Origin: Rhodobacteraceae bacterium UBA6796
GTDB taxonomy: Bacteria; Pseudomonadota; Alphaproteobacteria; Rhodobacterales; Rhodobacteraceae
NCBI GenBank assembly: GCA_002452815.1
Contig: DKFM01000006.1
Coordinates: forward strand, 248,001 to 312,000
Direction: 5' to 3'
Length of the DNA stretch: 64,000 bases
How positions within the stretch are numbered: position 1 is the first letter of the stretch; every line of letters starts with the position of its first letter. Both the position numbers and the translations under genes were made by a program. Positions 7,827-15,239 of this stretch are shown here, one piece after another. The notes beneath the pieces are model-generated. The model saw only the letters and a list, made by a program, of their open reading frames with translations, made no database searches and was not told the DNA's origin.

Positions 7827-9554
7827 TCAGTGACCCGTCGCCGCGCCCGCACCTTTCGGGATACGGATCGATTCGACCAGTTCCTGAACTTCGGCCGGGG
7901 TCTCTTCGGTCATGTTCGACACGATATAGGCCACACCGAAGTTGATGATCGCGCCGATCGTGCCGAACGAGGTCGACTTGATCGAACCCAGCAGCGGGTC
8001 GGCATCCGAGAACGACGCGGTGGACGCCACGAAGAACCAGCCCTTGTGCAGGAAGATGTAGACAATCGTGGTGGTCAGACCGGCCAGCATGCCCCAGATC
8101 GCGCCCTTCGAGTTGATGCGCTTCGAGAAGATGCCCATCATCAGCGCCGGGAAGATCGACGACGCCGCCAGACCGAAGGCCAGAGCCACGGTTTGCGCCG
8201 CGAAGCCCGGGGGGTTCAGACCCAGCCAGGTCGCCACACCGATCGCAACCGCCATCGACACACGCGCCGCCATCAGCTCGCCTTTTTCCGAGATGCCCGG
8301 GTTCAGCTGGCCTTTGATCAGGTCGTGCGACACGGCCGAGGAGATCGCCATCAACAGGCCCGCTGCGGTCGACAGGGCCGCCGCCAGACCACCGGCTGCA
8401 ACCAGCGCGATAACCCAGCCCGGAAGCTGCGCGATCTCGGGGTTGGCCAGCACGATGATGTCCTTGTTCACGTCCAGCTCGTTGGTGTCTTTCGACGAGG
8501 TGTAGTTGATCAGGCCGTCGCCGTTGAGGTCGTTGAACTTCAGCAGACCGGTTTTTTCCCAGTTGTCGACCCAATCGGGCACGTCCGCACGGGCAACCGG
8601 CGCTTCGCTCACGCCATTCGGGTAGATCGTGTTGATCAGGTTCATGCGTGCCATCGCACCCACCGCCGGAGCGGTCAGATACAGCAGCGCGATGAACACC
8701 AGCGCCCAGCCGGCCGACGAACGGGCATCGGCCACTTTCGGCACGGTGAAGAAGCGCACGATGACGTGGGGCAGACCGGCGGTGCCGATCATCAGCGACA
8801 TCGTGAACAGGAACATGTTCAGCGTGGTGTCGTGCTGTTCGGTGTAGCTGGCAAAGCCCAGGTCAGCCAGCAGACCGTTCAGCGTGGTCAGCAGCGGCTC
8901 GCCCGTCGAGGTCGCGTTCGAGAACAGGCCCAGACCCGGGATCGGGTTGCCGGTCAGGTTCAGCGAGATGAAGATCGCCGGGATGGTGTAGGCGATGATC
9001 AGAACGACGTATTGCGCAACCTGGGTGTAGGTGATGCCCTTCATGCCGCCAAGCACGGCATAGGCGAACACGACCGCCGCGCCGATATAAAGGCCGGTCG
9101 AGGCTTTCACTTCCAGGAAGCGCGAGAAGGCGACGCCCACGCCCGACATCTGGCCGATCACATAGGTGATCGAGATGATCAGCAGGCAGATCACGGCGAT
9201 GACGCGCGCGGTGCCCGAGTAGAAGCGATCGCCCACGAATTCCGGCACGGTGAACTTGCCGAACTTGCGCAGGTAGGGCGCCAGAAGCATGGCGAGCAGC
9301 ACATAGCCGCCGGTCCAGCCCATCAGATAGGCAGAGGTGTCATAGCCGCCGAAGGCGATGATACCGGCCATCGAGATGAACGAGGCCGCCGACATCCAGT
9401 CCGCGCCCGTCGCCATGCCGTTGGCCACCGGGTGAACGCCGCCACCGGCCGCGTAGAACTCGGCGGTCGAGCCCGCACGGGCCCAGATCGCGATACCGAA
9501 GTAGAGCGCAAAGGTCGCGCCCACAACGATAAGGTTGAGGGTAAATTGATCCAT
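7827..9554 (-). CDS. sodium:solute symporter, large subunit (acetate/C2 type, VC_2705-like)
   Basis: 575-residue SSS-family permease with about 13 membrane helices. FYAAGGGVHPVANGMA near residue 33 and GADWMSAASFIS are typical of ActP-like acetate symporters, and the pairing with a DUF4212 small subunit places it in the VC_2705 subfamily. Linkage to acsA supports acetate or another short organic acid as substrate; this is inferred from context. An inserted hydrophilic loop contains DLNGDGLI, a calcium-loop-like sequence. The gene lies 15 bp after DUF4212. Confidence 0.93.
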   Translation of the reverse strand: MDQFTLNLIVVGATFALYFGIAIWARAGSTAEFYAAGGGVHPVANGMATGADWMSAASFISMAGIIAFGGYDTSAYLMGWTGGYVLLAMLLAPYLRKFGKFTVPEFVGDRFYSGTARVIAVICLLIISITYVIGQMSGVGVAFSRFLEVKASTGLYIGAAVVFAYAVLGGMKGITYTQVAQYVVLIIAYTIPAIFISLNLTGNPIPGLGLFSNATSTGEPLLTTLNGLLADLGFASYTEQHDTTLNMFLFTMSLMIGTAGLPHVIVRFFTVPKVADARSSAGWALVFIALLYLTAPAVGAMARMNLINTIYPNGVSEAPVARADVPDWVDNWEKTGLLKFNDLNGDGLINYTSSKDTNELDVNKDIIVLANPEIAQLPGWVIALVAAGGLAAALSTAAGLLMAISSAVSHDLIKGQLNPGISEKGELMAARVSMAVAIGVATWLGLNPPGFAAQTVALAFGLAASSIFPALMMGIFSKRINSKGAIWGMLAGLTTTIVYIFLHKGWFFVASTASFSDADPLLGSIKSTSFGTIGAIINFGVAYIVSNMTEETPAEVQELVESIRIPKGAGAATGH

Positions 9555-9569
9555 TGTCCCTGCGCTCCC

Positions 9570-9827
9570 TTATTCTTCCACGCCGTGTTCTTTGTCGAGC
9601 TTGTTCATCTTGGCCGCGTAGGCGAAGATCAGCACGAGGAACACGATGATCGAACCCTGCTGGGCGAACCAGAAGCCCAGATCGGTGCCACCAATTTTGA
9701 TACCCGCCAGCATCGGGCGCAGCAGAATGCCAAAGCCGAAGGAACACACGAACCAGATCACCAGAGAAATCTGGATGGTCCGGATGTTCGCTTTCCAGTA
9801 GGCGTTGGACGAAGATTTGTCCGCCAT
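9570..9827 (-). CDS. DUF4212 sodium/substrate symporter small subunit
   Basis: 85 residues with two membrane helices (about 17-38 and 53-70) and charged ends. The family signature YWKANIR near the N-terminus and its position directly before the large symporter gene identify it as the small subunit of a VC_2705-type transporter. ATG 9827 is the only sensible start. The role of the small subunit is assumed to be assembly or stability of the permease. Confidence 0.92.
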   Translation of the reverse strand: MADKSSSNAYWKANIRTIQISLVIWFVCSFGFGILLRPMLAGIKIGGTDLGFWFAQQGSIIVFLVLIFAYAAKMNKLDKEHGVEE

Positions 9828-9890
9828 AAGCGTAACTCCCTGTTTTTTACCTCCGAACGGGCCCCCTCTCAGGGCCCGCCCCTCCCCGTA

Positions 9891-10583
9891 TCAAGCCGAA
9901 ACGCGTTCCACGATCGACCCAAGACCCGAAGCGATGTCCTCGATGCTGCCCATCGCGTCGATCTTTTCGAGCACGCCGAGTGCGCCATAGTGGGCGATCA
10001 GCGGCGCCGTCTGCGCGTGATAGGCCTGCAGCCGGGCACGCGCCGTTTCGGCATTGTCGTCGGCACGGCGCTTGAACTCCGTGCCGCCGCATTTGTCGCA
10101 AGTGCCCGCAACTGCGGGCTGCTTGAATTCGTCGTGATAGCCCTCGCCGCAGGTGCCGCAGGTATAGCGGCCCGCGACGCGCGCGATCATCGCCTCGTCA
10201 TCCACTTCAAGGCTGATCGCGGCGGTGACCTTCTGGCCCGAATGCGCCAGTAGCGCATCCAGTGCCTCGGCCTGACCCGCGGTGCGCGGGAAACCGTCAA
10301 GGATGACACCGGCCTGAACGTCGGGCTGGGCCATCCGCTCGCGCAGGATCGCCAGAACGATTTCATCGCTGACCAGACCGCCCGCTTCCATCACCGCCTT
10401 GGCGGCCAGGCCCGCGGGCGTGCCCGCGGCAACCGCACCGCGCAGCAGATCGCCGGTGGACAGCTGCACAAGGCCGAAACGCTCTTCCAGCATCCGCGCC
10501 TGGGTGCCCTTGCCCGCGCCCGGAGGCCCGAGCAGGATCAGCACGGCGGGCTTGGTTTCAACGGTGTTGTCCGTATCCGCCAT
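9891..10583 (-). CDS. adk: adenylate kinase with zinc-type LID
   Basis: Interconverts 2 ADP with ATP and AMP. The 230 residues include P-loop GPPGAGKGT (19-27), LSTGDLLR, LDGFPR with the AMP-binding arginine, and a lid with four cysteines (C142, C145, C162, C165) spaced as in zinc-binding adenylate kinases. It begins 4 bp after acsA. AcsA releases AMP and pyrophosphate, so co-expressed Adk would recycle the AMP. Rhodobacteraceae usually carry another adk in the ribosomal protein cluster, so this may be a dedicated second copy. Confidence 0.96.
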   Translation of the reverse strand: MADTDNTVETKPAVLILLGPPGAGKGTQARMLEERFGLVQLSTGDLLRGAVAAGTPAGLAAKAVMEAGGLVSDEIVLAILRERMAQPDVQAGVILDGFPRTAGQAEALDALLAHSGQKVTAAISLEVDDEAMIARVAGRYTCGTCGEGYHDEFKQPAVAGTCDKCGGTEFKRRADDNAETARARLQAYHAQTAPLIAHYGALGVLEKIDAMGSIEDIASGLGSIVERVSA

Positions 10584-10587
10584 GCTC

Positions 10588-12558
10588 TCAGCCCCGGTTC
10601 ATGCGGTTGTCGATCAGCTCCTGCACGACCGACGGATCGGCCAGCGTCGAGATGTCGCCCAGGCTGCCATAGTCGTTTTCGGCGATCTTGCGCAGGATGC
10701 GGCGCATGATCTTGCCCGAACGGGTCTTGGGCAGGCCCGGCGACCACTGGATCAGGTCGGGCTTGGCGATCGGGCCGATCTCGGTGCGGACCCATTTTTC
10801 CAGATCCTTGCGCAGCTCCTCGGTCGGCTCCACGTCGTTCATCAGGGTGACATAGGCATAGATGCCCTGCCCCTTCAGCTCGTGCGGGTAGCCGACGACG
10901 GCAGCCTCGGCCACGGCGGAATGCGCGACCAGCGCGGATTCGACCTCGGCGGTGCCCATCCGGTGACCCGAGACGTTGATCACGTCATCGACGCGGCCGG
11001 TAATCCAGTAATAGCCGTCCTTGTCGCGGCGCGCACCGTCGCCGGTGAAGTAATAGCCGCGATACTGGCCGAAATAGGCCTCCTGGAAGCGTTCGTGATC
11101 GCCCCACAGGGTGCGCATCTGACCCGGCCAGCTGTCCGAGATGCACAGCACGCCCTCGGCCTCGGTCTCGCCCTGACGCACGGCGGTGTTGGCGTCCAGA
11201 ATGACCGGCTTCACGCCGAAGAAGGGCATCGTGGCCGAACCCGGCTTGGTGGGCGTGGCGCCCGGCAGCGGCGTAATCATGTGGCCGCCGGTTTCGGTCT
11301 GCCAGAAGGTGTCGACGATCGGGCATTTGCCCTTGCCGACGTTCTTGTCATACCAGACCCAGGCTTCGGGGTTGATCGGCTCGCCGACCGAACCCAGCAC
11401 GCGCAGGCTCGACAGGTCGTATTTCTCGACCCATTCGGTGCCCTGCCCCATCAGCGAGCGGATCGCGGTGGGCGCGGTGTAGAACTGGTTGACCTTGTGC
11501 TTTTCGCAGACTTCCCAGAAGCGGCCCGCATCCGGGTAGGTCGGCACGCCTTCGAACATGATCGTGGTCGCGCCATTGGCCAGCGGGCCATAGACGATAT
11601 AGCTGTGGCCGGTGACCCAACCCACGTCGGCGGTGCACCAGAACACATCGCCGTCCTGATAGTCGAAGGTGTATTGGTGGGTCATCGAGGCATAGACGAG
11701 GTAACCGCCGGTGGTATGCACCACGCCCTTCGGCTTGCCGGTCGACCCCGAGGTGTAAAGGATGAACAGCGGATCTTCGGCGTTCATCGGGCGCGGCGGG
11801 CATTCGGGGCTCGCGTGTTCCATCAGCAGTTTCAGGTCGACGTCACGGCCCTGAATCCACGAGGTCTGATCGCCGGTGTGCTTGACCACGAGGCAGCGCA
11901 CCTTGTCCGAGCAGTGCAGCAGCGCCGCGTCGGTGTTGGCCTTCAGCGGCGTGCGGCGGCCACCGCGCGGGGCGGTGTCGGCGGTGATGACAAGCTTGGC
12001 GCCACAGTCGTTGATCCGGTTGGCCAGCGCATCGGGCGAGAAGCCGGCGAAGACGATCGAATGGATCGCACCGATCCGGGCACAGGCCAGCATCGCATAG
12101 GCGGCCTCGGGGATCATCGGCAGATAGATCACGACGCGGTCGCCGCGCATCACGCCCTGGCTCAGCAGGACGTTGGCCATGCGGTTCACGCGCTCGGACA
12201 GCTGGCGATAGGTGATGTGCTCGGCCGGGGTGTCCGGGCTATCGGGCTCGAAGATGATGGCGGTCTGGTCACCGCGGGTGGCGAGGTGGCGGTCGATGCA
12301 GTTGACCGAAGCGTTCAGCACGCCGTCCTCGAACCATTTGATCGACACATGGCCGAAGGTGAAATCGGTGTTCTTGACCTTGGTGTAGGGGGTGATCCAG
12401 TCGAGGCGCTTGCCTTCACGGCCCCAGAACTTGTCAGGATCGCTGATCGATTCCTGATACATCTCGCGGTATTTCGCGGTGCTGCAATGGCTGTTTTCAA
12501 AATTCGCGGGAATCTCGCGCACTTCCGGTGCCGATGCTGCCTGTTCCTGAGTCGCCAT
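10588..12558 (-). CDS. acsA: acetyl-CoA synthetase (AMP-forming)
   Basis: Activates acetate to acetyl-CoA via acetyl-AMP in the cytoplasm. The 656-residue length is standard. Visible motifs are [11 protein letters not shown] (P-loop), [10 protein letters not shown], the hinge [26 protein letters not shown], and PKTRSGK with K616, the lysine normally controlled by acetylation. ATG 12558 follows GGAGGAGG. It is the promoter-proximal gene of an eight-gene minus-strand run with adk, symporter and signalling genes; the control region is the AT-rich gap upstream. Confidence 0.97.
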   Translation of the reverse strand: MATQEQAASAPEVREIPANFENSHCSTAKYREMYQESISDPDKFWGREGKRLDWITPYTKVKNTDFTFGHVSIKWFEDGVLNASVNCIDRHLATRGDQTAIIFEPDSPDTPAEHITYRQLSERVNRMANVLLSQGVMRGDRVVIYLPMIPEAAYAMLACARIGAIHSIVFAGFSPDALANRINDCGAKLVITADTAPRGGRRTPLKANTDAALLHCSDKVRCLVVKHTGDQTSWIQGRDVDLKLLMEHASPECPPRPMNAEDPLFILYTSGSTGKPKGVVHTTGGYLVYASMTHQYTFDYQDGDVFWCTADVGWVTGHSYIVYGPLANGATTIMFEGVPTYPDAGRFWEVCEKHKVNQFYTAPTAIRSLMGQGTEWVEKYDLSSLRVLGSVGEPINPEAWVWYDKNVGKGKCPIVDTFWQTETGGHMITPLPGATPTKPGSATMPFFGVKPVILDANTAVRQGETEAEGVLCISDSWPGQMRTLWGDHERFQEAYFGQYRGYYFTGDGARRDKDGYYWITGRVDDVINVSGHRMGTAEVESALVAHSAVAEAAVVGYPHELKGQGIYAYVTLMNDVEPTEELRKDLEKWVRTEIGPIAKPDLIQWSPGLPKTRSGKIMRRILRKIAENDYGSLGDISTLADPSVVQELIDNRMNRG

Positions 12559-12953
12559 ACTCGACCTCCTCCAAAGAAATCTTCGCGGCCCTCAGGCCGC
12601 ACCCTGCCCTCGACAATCATCGAGAGCGTTCTACCCCAAGCGCAGTGTAAACCGATTATTACTTTTTATGTAAGCCCCCATGTGTATTGAATTTTTTTGT
12701 AAACTTATTCACAGCCACAGCGATAACTATGTAAATGTTTTCATTTGTGACCAAATTTTGATATTTTCTTTCAAGCCCTTGCCTGTTCACGAAGTCGCGA
12801 AACGACGTTACGTCGCAGGACTTGACTTTCCGGTCAGAGTTGACGCTGCAGTGCGGCAACGACATGCCGCGTGCGCACAAAAGCGGCGCGATTCGGGCCG
12901 AAGCCCCCGGCTTGCCCCGCACCGCGGGCGTCGGACATCAGAACGTCAAAAGG
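12559..12953 (-). promoter_or_regulatory. AT-rich control region upstream of acsA
   Basis: 395 bp without a gene between sulP and acsA. Bases about 12640-12800 are clearly AT-rich against the surrounding GC-rich sequence, as expected for promoter and operator DNA. It holds four TGTAA sites (12646, 12669, 12698, 12730), two of them extended to TGTAAAC. The sulP-proximal part is GC-rich, with only weak 5-bp stems. No specific promoter boxes can be assigned with confidence. Confidence 0.6.
12646..12734 (+). repeat. cluster of four TGTAA motifs
   Basis: TGTAA occurs at 12646-12650, 12669-12673, 12698-12702 and 12730-12734, all in the same orientation, at intervals of 23, 29 and 32 bases. AT-rich DNA will give some of these by chance, so this is a candidate operator array only. 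Confidence 0.4.
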
Positions 12954-14609
12954 TCAGTTGGGCGCCTGCACGCCGGGTGCCGCGACTTCGGCAAAGCGCA
13001 CCTGCGGCGCCTGCACGCCCTGCGCCCGCATACTCTGGGCCAGAGCGGGGCGCGCGCCCACGATCACCAGCTCACCGCCGCGCCGCAACAGTGTCTGGCC
13101 CAGCGTCTGGACCATCCGCGCGCCGGTGGAATCGATGAAACTCACGTCGGACACATCCAGCAGCACCGCACGCGGGCGCTGCGCGATACGGTCAAGCACC
13201 GTACCCAGCCGCGCGACCGAGCCGAAGAACACCGCACCGTGCAGCCGGTAGGTCACCACATCATGCGGCTGACGGGTGATTTCGGGCAGCGCCTCGGGCG
13301 GGGCGGCCGGTGCCTCGTGCAGCCGCGTCATCTCGGACATGTGCCGGATGAAGACGAGCCCCCCCAGCGCGAAGCCCAGCACGATCCCCTCGGCCAGATC
13401 GCGGAACACCACCATCAGGAAGGTGACCCACAACACCAGCGCGTCGCCTTTCGACGCCCGCGTAAGCGCCGCGAATTCGTGCCGCTCGATCATGTTCCAG
13501 GCGACGATGGCCAGCAGACCGGCCAGCGCGGCCAGCGGAATATAGCCCGCCAGCGGCGCCGCGATCAGCATCACCGCCAGCACGAAGACCGCATGCAGCA
13601 TTCCGGCCACCGGCGTTTGCGCCCCGGCCCGCACATTGGTTGCCGTGCGCGCAATCGTGCCCGTCACGCAGAAGCCGCCCACCAGCGCGGCGCCCATATT
13701 CGCCAGCCCCTGCGCCACCAGTTCCATGTTCGAGCGGTGCTGCGTACCGCTCATCCCGTCGGCCACCATCGCCGAGAGCAGCGATTCAATCGCGCCCAGC
13801 AGGGTGAAACTGGCCGCCCAGGGCAGCGCGGCCCAGATCGCCTGCGCGCTGAATTCGGGCAGCGCGGGCGTGGGCAGCATCCGCGGCAACGCACCGAAAC
13901 GGCTGGCGATGGTTTCCACCGGCAGCCCCAGCACCGCGCTGACCGCCGTGACCGCCGCGATCCCGATCAGCAGGCTGGGCCAGCGCGGGCGGAAGCGCTT
14001 GATCGCTTCGATCAGCACCACGGTCGCCAGCGCGACCGCAACCGCAACCGGCGTGACACTGTCGCGCGCGGCCCACAGGGCCTCGAGCTTGGGCAGGATC
14101 GGTCCGGGCTCGCCCCCCGGCAGGGTCAGGCCGAACATATCCTTGACCTGACTGACGAAAATGATGACACCGATGCCGGTGGTGAAGCCCACGGTGACCG
14201 GATAGGGCATGAACCGGATGTAACTGCCCAGCCGCGCCAGCCCCAGCACCGCAAGCATCACGCCCGACAGGAAGGTCGCCAGCACCAGCCCCGCAATCCC
14301 GGTCTGCGCGACGCAGGCCGCGACCAGAACGATGAACGCCCCCGCGGGGCCGCCGATCTGATAACGCGAGCCCCCGAAGCAAGCGACAAGAAAACCACCC
14401 ACGATCGCGGTGAACAACCCGCGCTCCGGCCCGACCCCCGAGGCAATCGCGATCGCCATCGACAGCGGCAGCGCCACAATCGCCACCGTCATCCCCGCGA
14501 CCGCATCCGCGCGCAGTGTCCCGCCGCCATAGCCTTCGCGCAGCGCACTCAGCAACATCGGTTCCAGCGGCTCTCGCGGCCGCGGCAGGTCTTGGCTTGT
14601 ATGGGGCAT
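12954..14609 (-). CDS. SulP-family anion transporter with STAS domain
   Basis: 551-residue inner-membrane transporter of the SLC26/SulP family. It has a transmembrane core with family segments ALPLSMAIAIASG and GGSRYQIGGPAGAF in the N-terminal half, and a cytoplasmic STAS domain in the last 120 residues with VSFIDSTGAR. SulP members move sulfate, bicarbonate or dicarboxylates; nothing in the sequence or neighbours decides which. ATG 14609 is chosen; an upstream start at 14666 would run towards the divergent flavin-binding gene and lacks a better ribosome site. Confidence 0.9.
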   Translation of the reverse strand: MPHTSQDLPRPREPLEPMLLSALREGYGGGTLRADAVAGMTVAIVALPLSMAIAIASGVGPERGLFTAIVGGFLVACFGGSRYQIGGPAGAFIVLVAACVAQTGIAGLVLATFLSGVMLAVLGLARLGSYIRFMPYPVTVGFTTGIGVIIFVSQVKDMFGLTLPGGEPGPILPKLEALWAARDSVTPVAVAVALATVVLIEAIKRFRPRWPSLLIGIAAVTAVSAVLGLPVETIASRFGALPRMLPTPALPEFSAQAIWAALPWAASFTLLGAIESLLSAMVADGMSGTQHRSNMELVAQGLANMGAALVGGFCVTGTIARTATNVRAGAQTPVAGMLHAVFVLAVMLIAAPLAGYIPLAALAGLLAIVAWNMIERHEFAALTRASKGDALVLWVTFLMVVFRDLAEGIVLGFALGGLVFIRHMSEMTRLHEAPAAPPEALPEITRQPHDVVTYRLHGAVFFGSVARLGTVLDRIAQRPRAVLLDVSDVSFIDSTGARMVQTLGQTLLRRGGELVIVGARPALAQSMRAQGVQAPQVRFAEVAAPGVQAPN

Positions 14610-14686
14610 GGCTCGTTGATACCGGTTAGGTGCCGCTAACAGAAACCTCGACCCCGGGGTTGTCAAGCAACTCGCAAAGGCCCGTC

Positions 14687-15190
14687 ATGCCGGACACCCT
14701 CGATGACCGCCCCGATCCGATCCGCGCCACCGATGACGAGGCGCGCGCGCTGGCCCGCAGCCTGATCGCCGGGGCCCGGTTCGGCGCGCTTGGGGTGATC
14801 GACCCCGAAACCGGCTTTCCCGCCGTGACCCGGATCGCCCTTGGCGCTGGCCCCGAAGGCGGACTCTGGACGCTGGTGTCGGGGTTGTCGGCCCACAGCC
14901 GGGCGCTGCGCGCCGATCCGCGCGCGGGGTTGCTCGTCGGCGAGCCCGGCCCCAAGGGCGATCCGCTGACCCATCCGCGGCTGAGCCTGCAGGTCGAGGC
15001 CCGGCCTTTGACGCGCGACGATCCCCGGTTCGACGCCGCGCGCACGCGCTGGCTGACCGACCACCCCAAGGCGAAGCTCTACATCGACCTGCCGGATTTC
15101 TTCTTCGTCGAATTCGTGCTGCTGGGCGGCAGCCTGAACGGCGGCTTTGCCCGGGCCTACCGGCTCGGCCCCGCCGATCTGGCCCCCTGA
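14687..15190 (+). CDS. pyridoxamine 5'-phosphate oxidase-related FMN-binding protein (HugZ-like)
   Basis: 167-residue split-barrel protein of the PNPOx-like family. The segments ARFGALGVIDPETGFPAVTR (about 29-48) and LSAHSRALRADPRAGLLVGE resemble the HugZ/pyridoxamine oxidase flavin fold. It lacks the long C-terminal domain of heme-degrading HugZ, so heme oxygenase activity is uncertain. ATG 14687 has AAAGG six bases upstream. It is divergent from sulP and ends at a shared terminator with the convergent beta-helix gene. Confidence 0.85.
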   Translation: MPDTLDDRPDPIRATDDEARALARSLIAGARFGALGVIDPETGFPAVTRIALGAGPEGGLWTLVSGLSAHSRALRADPRAGLLVGEPGPKGDPLTHPRLSLQVEARPLTRDDPRFDAARTRWLTDHPKAKLYIDLPDFFFVEFVLLGGSLNGGFARAYRLGPADLAP

Positions 15191-15197
15191 CACAGGA

Positions 15198-15222
15198 AAA
15201 CGGGCGCCATCAGCGCCCGTTT
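15198..15222. terminator. bidirectional terminator
   Basis: AAACGGGCGC (15198-15207) and GCGCCCGTTT (15213-15222) form a 10-bp stem with a 5-base loop and a T/A end on both sides. It lies between convergent genes and probably serves both. Confidence 0.85.
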
Positions 15223-15239
15223 GGGAAATTTGGCCGTCC

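Noticed and set aside
5570..7945. Very long plus-strand reading frame opposite the cNMP/CBS/DUF294 gene
   Set aside because: Its product is Arg/His/Gln-rich low-complexity sequence typical of antisense frames in GC-rich DNA, and the minus strand encodes a clear multi-domain protein.
7830..10253. Plus-strand frame of about 800 codons opposite the symporter genes
   Set aside because: It is antisense to well-recognised transporter and adk genes and has no domain-like content.
12822..14639. Plus-strand frame of about 600 codons opposite sulP
   Set aside because: Antisense of a transporter with clear membrane and STAS domains; the product is low-complexity and Arg/Gln/His-rich.
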